Position numbers and translations under genes: made by a program
Shown here: positions 43,259 to 50,832 of the stretch, piece after piece
How the letters are laid out: every line of letters starts with the position of its first letter
Position numbering within the stretch: position 1 is the first letter of the stretch
The notes under the pieces: generated by a model
The model's input: the letters and a program-made list of their open reading frames with translations, nothing else
Databases searched by the model: none
What the model was told of the DNA's origin: nothing
NCBI GenBank assembly: GCA_015066515.1
Contig: SVOH01000016.1
Coordinates: 1 to 53,655 of the forward strand
DNA length: 53,655 nucleotides
Direction: 5' to 3'
Source of the DNA: Oscillospiraceae bacterium
GTDB taxonomy: Bacteria; Bacillota; Clostridia; Oscillospirales; Acutalibacteraceae

Positions 43259-44380
43259 ATGAGTCGAAAATACAGATTATCAACTGCTCTTGATATTGAC
43301 GATTTATTAATGGAATGTACTTCCTATGCCATTAAATTGGCAAACGAAAAATATAAATTTGATCCACCAATGACAATTTATGAAAAAAACAGTTGGGGTA
43401 AAAACGGTACGCGTGCCGATGCAATATATCAGTATTTTAATGATGCTGAATTTTATCGTACACAGCCGGTTTACAAAGGTGCTAAAGAGTTTGTTCGAAA
43501 GCTTACACAAATGACCGACGTATATATTTGTACAGCTGTACCGCCTGAATTTATGGGTATACGCGCACAACGTATTTTAGAAGAGTTTCCCGAAATACCA
43601 CAAGACCATATTTATATGGGTTTTAGAAAAGACAATATTGCTACAGATATATTGTTTGATGATGCTATGCATAATATTTTAAATTCAAAGGCAAAATATC
43701 CAATTTTAATGCGTAGACCTTGGAATCAGGAAGCTACAGGAATGCTTGCTGTTAATAACTATGATGAGTTTTTAAAACTTGTTGAAGTTATTGCTGAGAG
43801 TTATTCGGTTAGTGAGGATATTATAACCATTGATCCAAAGATTGTTGTTCTTGTAGGGCCATCGGGCAGCGGTAAGTCTAAGATTGCTACAAAGTTTTTA
43901 GAAAAAGCAAAATGCTTTGAAAAGCTTACAAGCTACACAACAAAAGACCCGACAGCGCTTGAGGAAAACGCTTGGTATAACTATGTACCCCTTGAAACTT
44001 TTAGAGAAATGTGTGACAACAGACAAATGTTTCAGTCAACCATGTACGCAGGTCACGGATATGGCTCTAAAAGGGGAGATGTAAAAGAAATTTTATCTCG
44101 CGGCAAACGCGTGCTTACTACTATGGATATTTGTGGCGCAATGTCACTTAAAACGTATTTTAAAAACGTTGTAACAATCTATATGAAGCGCGATAAAAAA
44201 GCCCTTATGGCTAATATTTTACGCAAGAACTCGTCGATCGAAGACAAAGTAAATCGACTTACAGCAATCGAATACGAGCAAAAGAATATGGAAATATGCG
44301 ATTATGTAATTGATTTTGAGGATTATGATGATGCAGTTAAGCAGTTGATTGAAATACTTAATATTAAAGATTGTAAATAG
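43259..44380 (+). CDS. Nucleotidase (HAD) - guanylate-kinase-like fusion
   Basis: A 373-residue two-domain protein. Residues 1-180 match the NT5C type 5'(3')-deoxyribonucleotidase of the HAD superfamily: TALDIDDLLMEC (residues 8-19) supplies the DxD nucleophile motif and ILFDDAMHNI near 138 the second acidic site. Residues 195-373 form a P-loop domain related to guanylate kinase: VVLVGPSGSGKSKIA near 201-215, SYTTKDPT near 227, GYGSKRGDV near 268. The typical SxTTRxPRxGE GMP-binding signature is partly lost (TTKDP, no PRxGE), so the substrate may differ. RBS GTGAGG precedes the ATG by 7 bases. It is a single gene. Confidence 0.82.
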   Translation: MSRKYRLSTALDIDDLLMECTSYAIKLANEKYKFDPPMTIYEKNSWGKNGTRADAIYQYFNDAEFYRTQPVYKGAKEFVRKLTQMTDVYICTAVPPEFMGIRAQRILEEFPEIPQDHIYMGFRKDNIATDILFDDAMHNILNSKAKYPILMRRPWNQEATGMLAVNNYDEFLKLVEVIAESYSVSEDIITIDPKIVVLVGPSGSGKSKIATKFLEKAKCFEKLTSYTTKDPTALEENAWYNYVPLETFREMCDNRQMFQSTMYAGHGYGSKRGDVKEILSRGKRVLTTMDICGAMSLKTYFKNVVTIYMKRDKKALMANILRKNSSIEDKVNRLTAIEYEQKNMEICDYVIDFEDYDDAVKQLIEILNIKDCK

Positions 44381-44420
44381 CATAAAACGAGCGATACTCA
44401 CTATCGCTCGTTTTATGTTT
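44381..44420 (+). terminator. Terminator, perfect 16-bp stem
   Basis: CATAAAACGAGCGATA pairs perfectly with TATCGCTCGTTTTATG around five bases, followed by TTTT. It starts right after the stop codon of the fusion gene. Confidence 0.85.
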
Positions 44421-44458
44421 TCAAAGTGTTGCTTTGATTGATGCCAAGATTTAGTTTA

Positions 44459-44487
44459 TTGAAAAGAAAATTAAAACTCTGTATAAT
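44459..44487 (+). promoter_or_regulatory. Sigma-A promoter (TTGAAA - 17 - TATAAT)
   Basis: TTGAAA (44459-44464) and a consensus TATAAT (44482-44487) are 17 bases apart, driving the HTH gene at 44530. Confidence 0.75.
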
Positions 44488-44529
44488 ACAATTACAAGGT
44501 GTTTTGAATTAAATTTTTGAGGTGTTGTT

Positions 44530-45648
44530 ATGCAAATTGGTATGATAATTAAAAAACTACGAAAAGAAAAAAATATAACCCAAGAACAATTAGCTGAATA
44601 TTTAGGAATAAGCTCGCGTGCAATTTCTCAATGGGAGTGCGGCAAAACTATGCCTGACATTTCGCAATTGCCAATAATAGCAAATATATTTAACGTAACT
44701 ACTGATTATTTACTTGGTGTTAATATTAATATGCAAACTGAAAAAATTGACACAATAGTTAATCAAGCGCTAAAAGAAAGAATTGTTGGAAATTGTACTA
44801 AAGCTTCTCAAATTTTACGCGAGGGAATTAAAAAATATCCAAACAGTCATAAAATAATGTGTGAACTTATGCAGTGCATTTGGCGTGTGCGTGATTTACC
44901 TGAAAATAAAAACAATTATCAGACTTTGACAGAAGAGATAATTATTTGGGGTGAAAAAATACTTAATGAATCTACAGATACCAACATTAGAAACCACGCC
45001 ATACAATTGCTTTGTTTTACATATCCAAACGTCAACCAAACGGATAAAGCAGTCGAACTTGCAGACAAAATGCCCTGTATATATTTATCGAGAGAACACT
45101 TATTAAAAAGAATTTTTAAAGGAACGATGCAATTTGATTTAGTAAGGGATATACTATGGACCGATATTTCAGATCTTTATAATTGTATGCTATATAATAG
45201 CGGGTCACTCGATGATGGAAGTCGTCCATATACCGTAAAAGAAAATATAAAAATTTATCAAAAATATTTAGATATTATGAATATATTTTTTGAAGACGGT
45301 AATTTTGGTTTCTTCAGAGAAATGATAGCAAGAGCTAATTTAAATCTTGCTGCTTTTTATATGAGAGATAGTAACTATGAGCTTACAAAAAAACATTTGA
45401 AAATTGCCACAGAACATGCAATTGTTTATGATAGTAAATATAACCCTGACGACGAATATACTTGCATATTGTTTAAGGGTAAAAAATTTGGTGGTGTAAT
45501 ACACAACACGAACAAAAACATTTGTCAAATAGTTTTGGACGATATAAATAGTTCTACTTTCGATAAAATACGCAATAGTGATGAATTCATAGGTATCGTA
45601 AAAAAACTTGAAAAGTATGCAGATGTGCGTGTTAGTATTGAAAAATGA
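44530..45648 (+). CDS. XRE-type transcription regulator with helical C-terminal domain
   Basis: A 372-residue regulator. The N-terminal Cro/C1 helix-turn-helix (residues 1-62) includes KLRKEKNITQEQLAEYLGIS, AISQWECGKTMPDI and FNVTTDYLLG. The remaining 300 residues are helical with TPR-like spacing, a layout shared with Firmicutes regulators whose C-terminal domain binds peptides or partner proteins. The target is unknown. It lies next to the recombinase element boundary and may be either a chromosomal gene or part of the insertion-prone region. The GTG-rich leader has GAGGTGTTGTT before the ATG. Confidence 0.8.
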   Translation: MQIGMIIKKLRKEKNITQEQLAEYLGISSRAISQWECGKTMPDISQLPIIANIFNVTTDYLLGVNINMQTEKIDTIVNQALKERIVGNCTKASQILREGIKKYPNSHKIMCELMQCIWRVRDLPENKNNYQTLTEEIIIWGEKILNESTDTNIRNHAIQLLCFTYPNVNQTDKAVELADKMPCIYLSREHLLKRIFKGTMQFDLVRDILWTDISDLYNCMLYNSGSLDDGSRPYTVKENIKIYQKYLDIMNIFFEDGNFGFFREMIARANLNLAAFYMRDSNYELTKKHLKIATEHAIVYDSKYNPDDEYTCILFKGKKFGGVIHNTNKNICQIVLDDINSSTFDKIRNSDEFIGIVKKLEKYADVRVSIEK

Positions 45649-45649
45649 A

Positions 45650-47167
45650 TTAAAAAACCCTCAAACATTCGTTTGAGGGTTTTTGGTGAGCCTTTACCTT
45701 TGGAATACGAACGCCCTGTTGTAATCCGGCGTCAATTTCCTTAATGGTAATAGTCCGTTTATCTCCCGAATAATTAAAGGTTAAAACAAGCTTATCATCA
45801 TATACAAAAACCGAATTGATGAAGGTCTTTATAAGCCGCTTTTGGCTTTCGAGGTCGGTGTAATCCATTTGGGTAAACTGATGTAAAAATTCTAAAATAT
45901 CCTCTTTCTTCAGACTCAAATCCTCTTTCAGCTTCGCCGCAGTCAAGGCAGATTTCAGTTCTGCCTTTTGTGCTTCCAGCTCATCCATTCGTGCCTTTGT
46001 GCTCTCATTAAAGATACCCGCCTCAATTGCTTTCAGTAAATTACTGATGGATTTTTCGGTATCCTGATATGCTTTTTGCAAAGATTTGGTATATGAGGTA
46101 TCCGTATTTTGAGCCAAATAATACTGATACGTATTTTCGGCAATCTCATTTAAAAGTGCTTCGTCATTTACCAATTCTACCGCATAATCAATAACTACGT
46201 TTTCTATCCACAACTGTCGCACCGCCTTTTTGGTGCACAGTTTTTTCTTTTGTGCCGTACAGATATAATAATGATGTCTTGTGCCAGTTTTACTTGTGCC
46301 ACAGACACCTACCATCATTGTCCCGCACTTACCGCAGAAAAGCTTTTCGGTCAGAAGATAATCAACCTTAGCCTTTTTATGTGCGGCGGCTTTCTGATTG
46401 TATTTTAAATGCTCCTGCACTTTATTAAAGGTTTCGGTATCAACAATTGGCGGGATGGCATTTTCAATGCACACTTCGTTATTGTATGAATAAACACCGA
46501 TATATTTCTTGTTTTTAAGCATTCGATGTAAACTGTTATGCGTGAAAGGTTTGCCTTTTAAAGTGCGAAGACCTCTCGCGTTAAGCTCGTTTACAATTTC
46601 CGTAACCGTTTTGCCCTGTGCGTATAAATCGAAAACCAGTTTTACAGTCGGTGCGTGTTTCGGATCGATTATAAATTTCTTATTTTCATCAGTGGTATAT
46701 CCTAACGGACGGGTGCCGCCCGTGCATTGTGCCTTCATAGCACTTGCCCGCATACCACGGCGAACGTTTTGGGATAGCTGCTCGGAATAATATGCCGCCA
46801 TACCCTCGATTACGGATTCAAGTATGATTCCTTCGGGCGTGTCGGGAATTGCTTCCGCAACGTAATAAATTTTAACACCGTTTTTCTTTAGGTGATACTT
46901 GTTTAAAGCGATTTCTTCCTTATTTCTGCCGATACGGTCGGTTTTCCAAACGATAAGAGCATCAAAAGCGTGTTTGGCAGCATCAGACAACATTTGCTGA
47001 AATTGCTCTCGGTTATCGTTTCTTCCTGTTTGCGCTCTATCGGCATATACGTGAACGATTTTTAAGTCGTGCAATGCCGCAAAGCGTTCAGCTTCTGCAA
47101 CCTGACCTTCAATCGACTGCTCACCTTGTCTATGACTCGAAAAACGGGCATAAACAACAGCGTTCAT
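45650..47167 (-). CDS. Large serine recombinase
   Basis: A site-specific integrase of 505 residues. The N-terminal resolvase domain has YARFSS with catalytic S10, DRAQTGRNDNR near 44, and VWKTDRIGRN near 73-82. A recombinase domain (about 160-270) follows, then a zinc ribbon CGKCGTMMVG near 286 with partner cysteines near 311 and 321, and a coiled-coil segment (about 370-425), the standard large serine integrase order. The ATG is followed 4 bases upstream by the repressor's stop codon, so repressor and recombinase are cotranscribed. The final residues are encoded by the terminator stem, suggesting the natural C terminus was altered on insertion. Confidence 0.93.
   Translation of the reverse strand: MNAVVYARFSSHRQGEQSIEGQVAEAERFAALHDLKIVHVYADRAQTGRNDNREQFQQMLSDAAKHAFDALIVWKTDRIGRNKEEIALNKYHLKKNGVKIYYVAEAIPDTPEGIILESVIEGMAAYYSEQLSQNVRRGMRASAMKAQCTGGTRPLGYTTDENKKFIIDPKHAPTVKLVFDLYAQGKTVTEIVNELNARGLRTLKGKPFTHNSLHRMLKNKKYIGVYSYNNEVCIENAIPPIVDTETFNKVQEHLKYNQKAAAHKKAKVDYLLTEKLFCGKCGTMMVGVCGTSKTGTRHHYYICTAQKKKLCTKKAVRQLWIENVVIDYAVELVNDEALLNEIAENTYQYYLAQNTDTSYTKSLQKAYQDTEKSISNLLKAIEAGIFNESTKARMDELEAQKAELKSALTAAKLKEDLSLKKEDILEFLHQFTQMDYTDLESQKRLIKTFINSVFVYDDKLVLTFNYSGDKRTITIKEIDAGLQQGVRIPKVKAHQKPSNECLRVF
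45652..45684. terminator. Terminator shared by the HTH gene and the recombinase
   Basis: AAAAACCCTCAAAC pairs with GTTTGAGGGTTTTT around ATTC. It is symmetrical and flanked by A and T runs, so it can end both the + strand HTH gene and the minus-strand recombinase. The last residues of the recombinase frame (about nine codons) are encoded inside it. Confidence 0.8.
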
Positions 47168-47171
47168 TATG

Positions 47172-47798
47172 TTACTCCTTTATCGTATCTAAATTTAATG
47201 CCATTCTCGCCATATTGCGATCCTTCAGACTGGCTTTATCGTATGCGCGAGCAACCTGATGTGCGTAGGGGGATAATTTTGTAGGCACATACGCTTCCTT
47301 ACCCATCCATACCTCAAGCGGAATTCCAAGTGTTTCCGACAATCGCATTGCAATACTAAGCGGTGCATCCTTCATTCTGCGGGTAATAATCGTTCTGACT
47401 TGGTGATCCGAAAGTTCGGTAACGCCACAGACCTGCGGAATATTCAATCCTAAAATATCATAAGTGATTTCAATAAAGATTTCGTAAAAGGGTTTTCCGC
47501 GTAAAGATTCGCACAGTTCTCTAAAAGACGCTTCAAATTCGGTGTCGTGAATCATATAATCCACAGAAACATTCAGTTTTTGAGCGTATTTGAGGACTTG
47601 GTCTATTTTGGGTGTGCGCTGGTCGAGTTCGTATCGGCTCAACATTTGCTTGGAAGTACCCACTTTCTTTGCAAATTCATCCTGCGTCATACCCATATCT
47701 TTACGTATCTCTCTAAGGCGCTCTCCAAAAGTAACAAAATGAATTTCTTCTACGGGCATACTCTCGATGTATGCCTGTATTTTTTTATTCTCAGCCAT
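47172..47798 (-). CDS. XRE-family repressor of the element
   Basis: A 208-residue DNA-binding protein. A Cro/C1-type HTH (about residues 21-75) includes RLREIRKDMGMTQDEFAKKV and MLSRYELDQRTPKI. A second HTH-like segment (about 105-160) contains VTELSDHQVRTIITRRMKDAP and an XRE-like IAMRLSETLGIPLEVWMG. The ATG at 47798 follows AAGGAGATGACTTT; the 15 upstream in-frame codons were dropped. It faces the + strand element genes across a divergent promoter region, the usual place for a maintenance repressor. It is cotranscribed with the recombinase. Confidence 0.85.
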   Translation of the reverse strand: MAENKKIQAYIESMPVEEIHFVTFGERLREIRKDMGMTQDEFAKKVGTSKQMLSRYELDQRTPKIDQVLKYAQKLNVSVDYMIHDTEFEASFRELCESLRGKPFYEIFIEITYDILGLNIPQVCGVTELSDHQVRTIITRRMKDAPLSIAMRLSETLGIPLEVWMGKEAYVPTKLSPYAHQVARAYDKASLKDRNMARMALNLDTIKE

Positions 47799-47831
47799 AA
47801 AGTCATCTCCTTTTTTGACATCTGCAAACAT

Positions 47832-47860
47832 ATTATAGCACATTAAATCAACTGTTTCAA
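47832..47860 (-). promoter_or_regulatory. Promoter of repressor and recombinase (minus strand)
   Basis: On the minus strand TTGAAA (complement of 47855-47860) and TATAAT (47832-47837) are 17 bases apart. Confidence 0.75.
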
Positions 47861-47898
47861 GTATAAATTGTTAATTTTATAGAAAAATCCTCAAACGC

Positions 47899-47928
47899 TT
47901 GACTTTTGGCAAATTTATGATATATAAT
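47899..47928 (+). promoter_or_regulatory. Promoter of the plus-strand element genes
   Basis: TTGACT (47899-47904) and TATAAT (47923-47928) are 18 bases apart. It is divergent from the repressor promoter, about 40 bases away, so one repressor could control both. Confidence 0.65.
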
Positions 47929-47932
47929 TAAC

Positions 47933-48196
47933 TTGCAAGTCATTCAAACGGCGACTCAACAAAGCAAAAACAAACAAAACATCCGTTTGGAAATCAAATT
48001 GCATCAGGAGGTGATAACCGCTATCCCCGGCATTCGGGTCAACCCGAAAAGTATTCCAGAAATGGAAATGAAGTTATTATGTGCAACTTTTTTAGAAGCA
48101 ACGATACGTTTTTGCAAAGAACGTAAGAATGTTGATTTTTCAAAGAATGTTTGTGCAGGAAAAGGAGGAAATGCCTATGGATCAAAAGACGGCTGA
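47933..48196 (+). CDS. Small conserved-looking element protein (start uncertain)
   Basis: An open frame of up to 87 residues. The segment from about residue 19 on (EIKLHQEVITAIPGIRVNPK through MEMKLLCATFLEATIRF) has clear protein-like character and reminds me of small proteins in clostridial integrative elements, but I cannot name a family. The TTG at 47933 lies at the expected transcription start, so translation probably begins later, for example TTG 47987. A consensus AGGAGGTGAT at 48006 lies inside the frame without a good downstream start. It overlaps the excisionase-like gene by 20 bases. Confidence 0.45.
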   Translation: MQVIQTATQQSKNKQNIRLEIKLHQEVITAIPGIRVNPKSIPEMEMKLLCATFLEATIRFCKERKNVDFSKNVCAGKGGNAYGSKDG

Positions 48197-48404
48197 TATG
48201 CTTCGAGAGAAATATCCCAATCATATCCCGTTGGAAGAAGCGTCAAAGTATTTGGGTGTATCGCCCAGACAGTTATCCAGGCTTATTGCAGAAGGTCGTG
48301 AGCCTTATGCGCTGCTTGGCGGAAATATCGGTACGCGACAGAAATATTCTCGTGTTTATACCGGTCGGTTGATTGCTTATCTGCGCGGCGAACCGCTGGA
48401 TTAA
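48177..48404 (+). CDS. Excisionase-like helix-turn-helix protein
   Basis: A 75-residue protein. The core HIPLEEASKYLGVSPRQLSR (about residues 16-35) followed by a basic wing (REPYALLGGNIGTRQKYSR) and an RLIAYLRGEP tail fits the MerR-like/excisionase winged helix. Such proteins direct recombinases toward excision. The ATG at 48177 follows AAAGGAGG by 8 bases. It is the first well-supported gene downstream of the plus-strand promoter and lies opposite the recombinase, as expected for an Xis partner. Confidence 0.75.
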   Translation: MDQKTADMLREKYPNHIPLEEASKYLGVSPRQLSRLIAEGREPYALLGGNIGTRQKYSRVYTGRLIAYLRGEPLD

Positions 48405-48469
48405 CAATTAACAATAACCTTTCGCAAGGGAGGTGATTGTCTTCTGATCGAGCAATCAATATTTAATGT

Positions 48470-48517
48470 CAGGTGATATGGACAGGCTTAATGCTTATTC
48501 GTATCACCTGATTTTTT
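48470..48517 (+). terminator. Terminator/attenuator before the gene at 48530
   Basis: CAGGTGATA (48470-48478) pairs with TATCACCTG (48502-48510), followed by ATTTTTT. It lies inside the plus-strand operon, 12 bases before the next gene. Upstream, AGGGAGGTGATT at 48428 is a near-perfect Shine-Dalgarno with no AUG behind it, so a short leader peptide with a non-AUG start could control this hairpin. Confidence 0.6.
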
Positions 48518-48529
48518 CAGGAGGTTTTA

Positions 48530-49606
48530 ATGAAATTACATGATAATCAGTTACGGCTGATACGGCATCTTATTCGCTTTAATGTGCTTGATTATCTAAA
48601 CTGCCTTAAAGTATTAGATACAGAAAACACTGGTGATAGAGTTGCTTTGTCCTACGCTTTTCGTCCGCTTACCAAGAATGATTACATATCCAAAAATAAA
48701 AAAGGCATTGTGAAAATTCTTCAAAAAGGTAAAGCACTATTTCCCGATGAAAAACGCTTAATATCCGATGGTAGCAATACCACGGGAAAAGAGCGTGTGT
48801 TGTATGTATCGAGAACGGCGGCATTGATGGAGAAAAACGGTGCAATCATTACTGACAAGCTGCCAAGAAACAGAAAGCCGCACTTCATTCCCTCTGCCTG
48901 CTGGCGCAATATCGCTAAAGGCATCTTATCCACCACTCGTTTTGCAGGTGTTTTATGTGCCTATGATAAAAAGTACGCAGTTTATGATATTGGCAACGGA
49001 AATATGGAGTGGCAGCTACGTGCAGAAAGTTCCTTGTTTTATACGAAATACGGTTCTTATGAAACAAAAGCCGATGGTATCATTTTCATTTGTGATGATG
49101 AAGAACGCGAAAAGATTGCAAAAAGTATTATCCGCCAAACTATGTGGCACCGCCGTACATTGTTGGAAGAACAATATACTGAACGCAACAAACCCGTCAG
49201 TTACTCTCGTTCACCGATACGCTTACGTGCTCAGTATGAGCGGGTTTATCTAATCGAGCGCAGCAAGCTAAAAGACGGGTTAAAGTGGGTTTATAAGGAT
49301 GAACATATTATCAACAATACCGTTGAAGGCGGCACACCGATTCGTAATGCACAAGAAGGTGATGTTGAAGTATGGCCGGACAGATTTTTTATCAACCCCG
49401 CTTACGATTTGCTCAAACTTGTGTATTTCTTTTCTACGGTTAAGATGTGTGAGGCTTTAGCAAAAAAAGATCCTTTTTCCGTTTCGGATGTGAAGTATTC
49501 CATTATTATGCAAGAAGCGGATCTGCCTATTATAGCTATGTATCCCGATGTTAAAGATTCAGAAAGGGTGAACGTTTATGTTTTTAAATTTGAAGACAAC
49601 GCTTAA
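48530..49606 (+). CDS. Element protein of unknown function, HTH-like N terminus
   Basis: The 358-residue protein is soluble. The first 75 residues (DNQLRLIRHLIRFNVLDYLN to KGKALFP) look like a winged-helix domain followed by a long mixed alpha/beta region with no motif I can name. The layout faintly recalls replication-relaxation proteins of Gram-positive plasmids and integrative elements, which is only a visual likeness. The ATG follows AGGAGG by 7 bases. It overlaps the next gene by 29 bases, so the two are translationally coupled. Confidence 0.65.
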   Translation: MKLHDNQLRLIRHLIRFNVLDYLNCLKVLDTENTGDRVALSYAFRPLTKNDYISKNKKGIVKILQKGKALFPDEKRLISDGSNTTGKERVLYVSRTAALMEKNGAIITDKLPRNRKPHFIPSACWRNIAKGILSTTRFAGVLCAYDKKYAVYDIGNGNMEWQLRAESSLFYTKYGSYETKADGIIFICDDEEREKIAKSIIRQTMWHRRTLLEEQYTERNKPVSYSRSPIRLRAQYERVYLIERSKLKDGLKWVYKDEHIINNTVEGGTPIRNAQEGDVEVWPDRFFINPAYDLLKLVYFFSTVKMCEALAKKDPFSVSDVKYSIIMQEADLPIIAMYPDVKDSERVNVYVFKFEDNA

Positions 49607-50183
49607 AAAGATTGACAAACTGATAACGGAGGCTAATGGTGTCGATGTCGAAAAATTAGAACACGCTTACAGAGAGATCTTGCGGCTTAGAGCACAAGTC
49701 CGCGGTGCTATAAACGACTTGGAAGATTTCGGAGGATGCAGAAAAGAGCAACCCGAAGGGGTTGCCGTCACCTGCTCAAATATCACCGATAAGCGTGTCG
49801 TAACAATAGAAATCGACGAGCCACTGCCGGCACTCAAAGAGCTGACAGAAGCGGTTGAACTGCATTGGGTTAAACTCATTCATACGGCGATTGCTGAAGA
49901 AAGTAAAACCGGCATCCCTAAATTTAAAAAGGCATTTGTACTTATTGAAATTACCACACCGAAAGGTACAAAAAATACAAAGGTGTGGGATACCTCTAAC
50001 CGAGCTATCAATGTTATCATCAATAATCTGAAAGGTATCTTTTTTGAAGATGATAATTTTGAGCATATGGCGTGCGGCATTGTGGCAGACTGGGGTGGAA
50101 ACGGCGAGACAGTTATCCGAGTCTGTGAGCTGGATGACCTTCTGGGGTGTGCAGTTTTTGGTGCAAAAACAGAAAAACTATGA
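49578..50183 (+). CDS. Element protein with RusA-like C-terminal half
   Basis: The 201-residue protein has an N-terminal coiled-coil-like helix (about residues 5-48), then a beta-rich middle. The C-terminal part contains VWDTSNRAINVIINNLKGIF followed by EDDNFEHM and a later VADWG, the order D-x-x-N ... K ... DD seen in RusA-type Holliday junction resolvases. That assignment is by motif order only, and length and spacing are only approximate. AGAAAGGGTGA precedes the ATG, which lies inside the previous gene. The stop codon is within a 10-bp inverted repeat. Confidence 0.55.
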   Translation: MFLNLKTTLKKIDKLITEANGVDVEKLEHAYREILRLRAQVRGAINDLEDFGGCRKEQPEGVAVTCSNITDKRVVTIEIDEPLPALKELTEAVELHWVKLIHTAIAEESKTGIPKFKKAFVLIEITTPKGTKNTKVWDTSNRAINVIINNLKGIFFEDDNFEHMACGIVADWGGNGETVIRVCELDDLLGCAVFGAKTEKL

Positions 50184-50203
50184 CGTTCTCAAAAACGTCA
50201 TAG
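50178..50203 (+). repeat. Perfect inverted repeat at the end of the RusA-like gene
   Basis: CTATGACGTT (50178-50187) and AACGTCATAG (50194-50203) flank six bases. No T tract follows, so it is not a typical terminator; a protein-binding site is possible. Confidence 0.55.
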
Positions 50204-50324
50204 AGAATTTAAAGTTGTATTTTAAAAGCAGACTCAAAAGATGCAAAAATGCGCCGATTTGCCGCAATAATCAATCTCAGTCTGACATAGAAAAGCCGCG
50301 AAAGCCGATGGGTTCTGTGAGGGG

Positions 50325-50428
50325 ATTTCGCCATTGGCGAAATTTTCGAGCAGAACAGGCAGAGACACCCGGCAGTCATAGGGGCAAACCGTGCGAGTGT
50401 GATGTATGCGAGCGACGTGTTTGCCCCT
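50325..50428 (+). repeat. Cluster of palindromes upstream of the truncated resolvase
   Basis: This is part of a 302-base stretch without a good gene. ATTTCGCC/GGCGAAAT forms a perfect 8-bp hairpin (50325-50343). AGGGGCAAAC (50380-50389) and GTTTGCCCCT (50419-50428) are a perfect 10-bp inverted repeat 29 bases apart, and between them TGCGAG occurs twice, 15 bases apart. Position just upstream of a resolvase gene suggests a res-type recombination site; a transfer origin is the alternative. A frame through it (50044-50451) has no protein character. Confidence 0.5.
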
Positions 50429-50485
50429 TTGCAATTCTTACAATGCGATAATTTTGATATAAAATGATATTCGAGGTGAGGTGGT

Positions 50486-50656
50486 ATGACGAACATATAC
50501 GGTTATGTGCGTGTGTCCAGTATGGATCAAAACGAGGATAGACAGTTGCTGGCTATGTCTGAACTGAACATTCCCCAAAAGAATATATTCGTTGATAAGC
50601 AATCAGGCAAGGACGTTGAACGACCGCAATATAAGAAATTTGTCATAAAATTGTAG
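50486..50656 (+). pseudogene. Truncated resolvase/invertase (N-terminal 56 residues)
   Basis: The frame begins IYGYVRVSSMDQNEDRQL, with catalytic S11, and continues through NIFVDKQSGKDVERPQYKK, both typical of small serine resolvases of about 185-200 residues. It ends early at a TAG (50654-50656), exactly where the family continues into the conserved LYIKSIDRLGRN segment; nothing downstream in any frame restores it. GAGGTGAGGTGGT precedes the ATG. The break marks the right limit of the recognisable element, by deletion or by the join to different DNA. Confidence 0.85.
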
Positions 50657-50832
50657 AGAGTGTTTATAGTTAAATGTTTTAAAACGATTTTGTTGGGCAA
50701 GAAAAAAGTTAAAATCTTAATTTTGTCCACGAACGAATTAAGGCTGTACATTTACTTTTTTGGTTAAAAATATTAAAATTTATACTGTAAGAATATTAAA
50801 AACTGTGAAATTTGTTACGAAGGGTGAGAAAA

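Larger units (their letters stand above)
45650..50656. mobile_element. Compact serine-recombinase element
   Basis: Gene order: large serine recombinase and repressor (minus), divergent operator region, then small conserved protein, excisionase-like HTH protein, a protein of unknown function, a protein with a RusA-like C-terminal half, palindromic sites and a truncated resolvase (all plus). This resembles the core of an integrative element that has lost its transfer or structural genes. The left limit is set by the recombinase stop codon, and the right limit by the truncated resolvase. No matching direct repeats were found, so the exact ends are open. Confidence 0.65.

Noticed and set aside
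44530-45648. Part of a toxin-antitoxin or abortive-infection pair
   Set aside because: The regulator stands alone with its own promoter and no partner gene; the neighbouring kinase/nucleotidase gene is separated by a strong terminator.
50044-50451. 135-residue frame across the palindrome cluster
   Set aside because: It starts inside the RusA-like gene in another frame and then reads through inverted repeats; composition is not protein-like.
45650-50656. Direct repeats marking exact element ends
   Set aside because: I compared the sequence around both limits by eye and found only matches of a few bases, not enough to call attachment sites.
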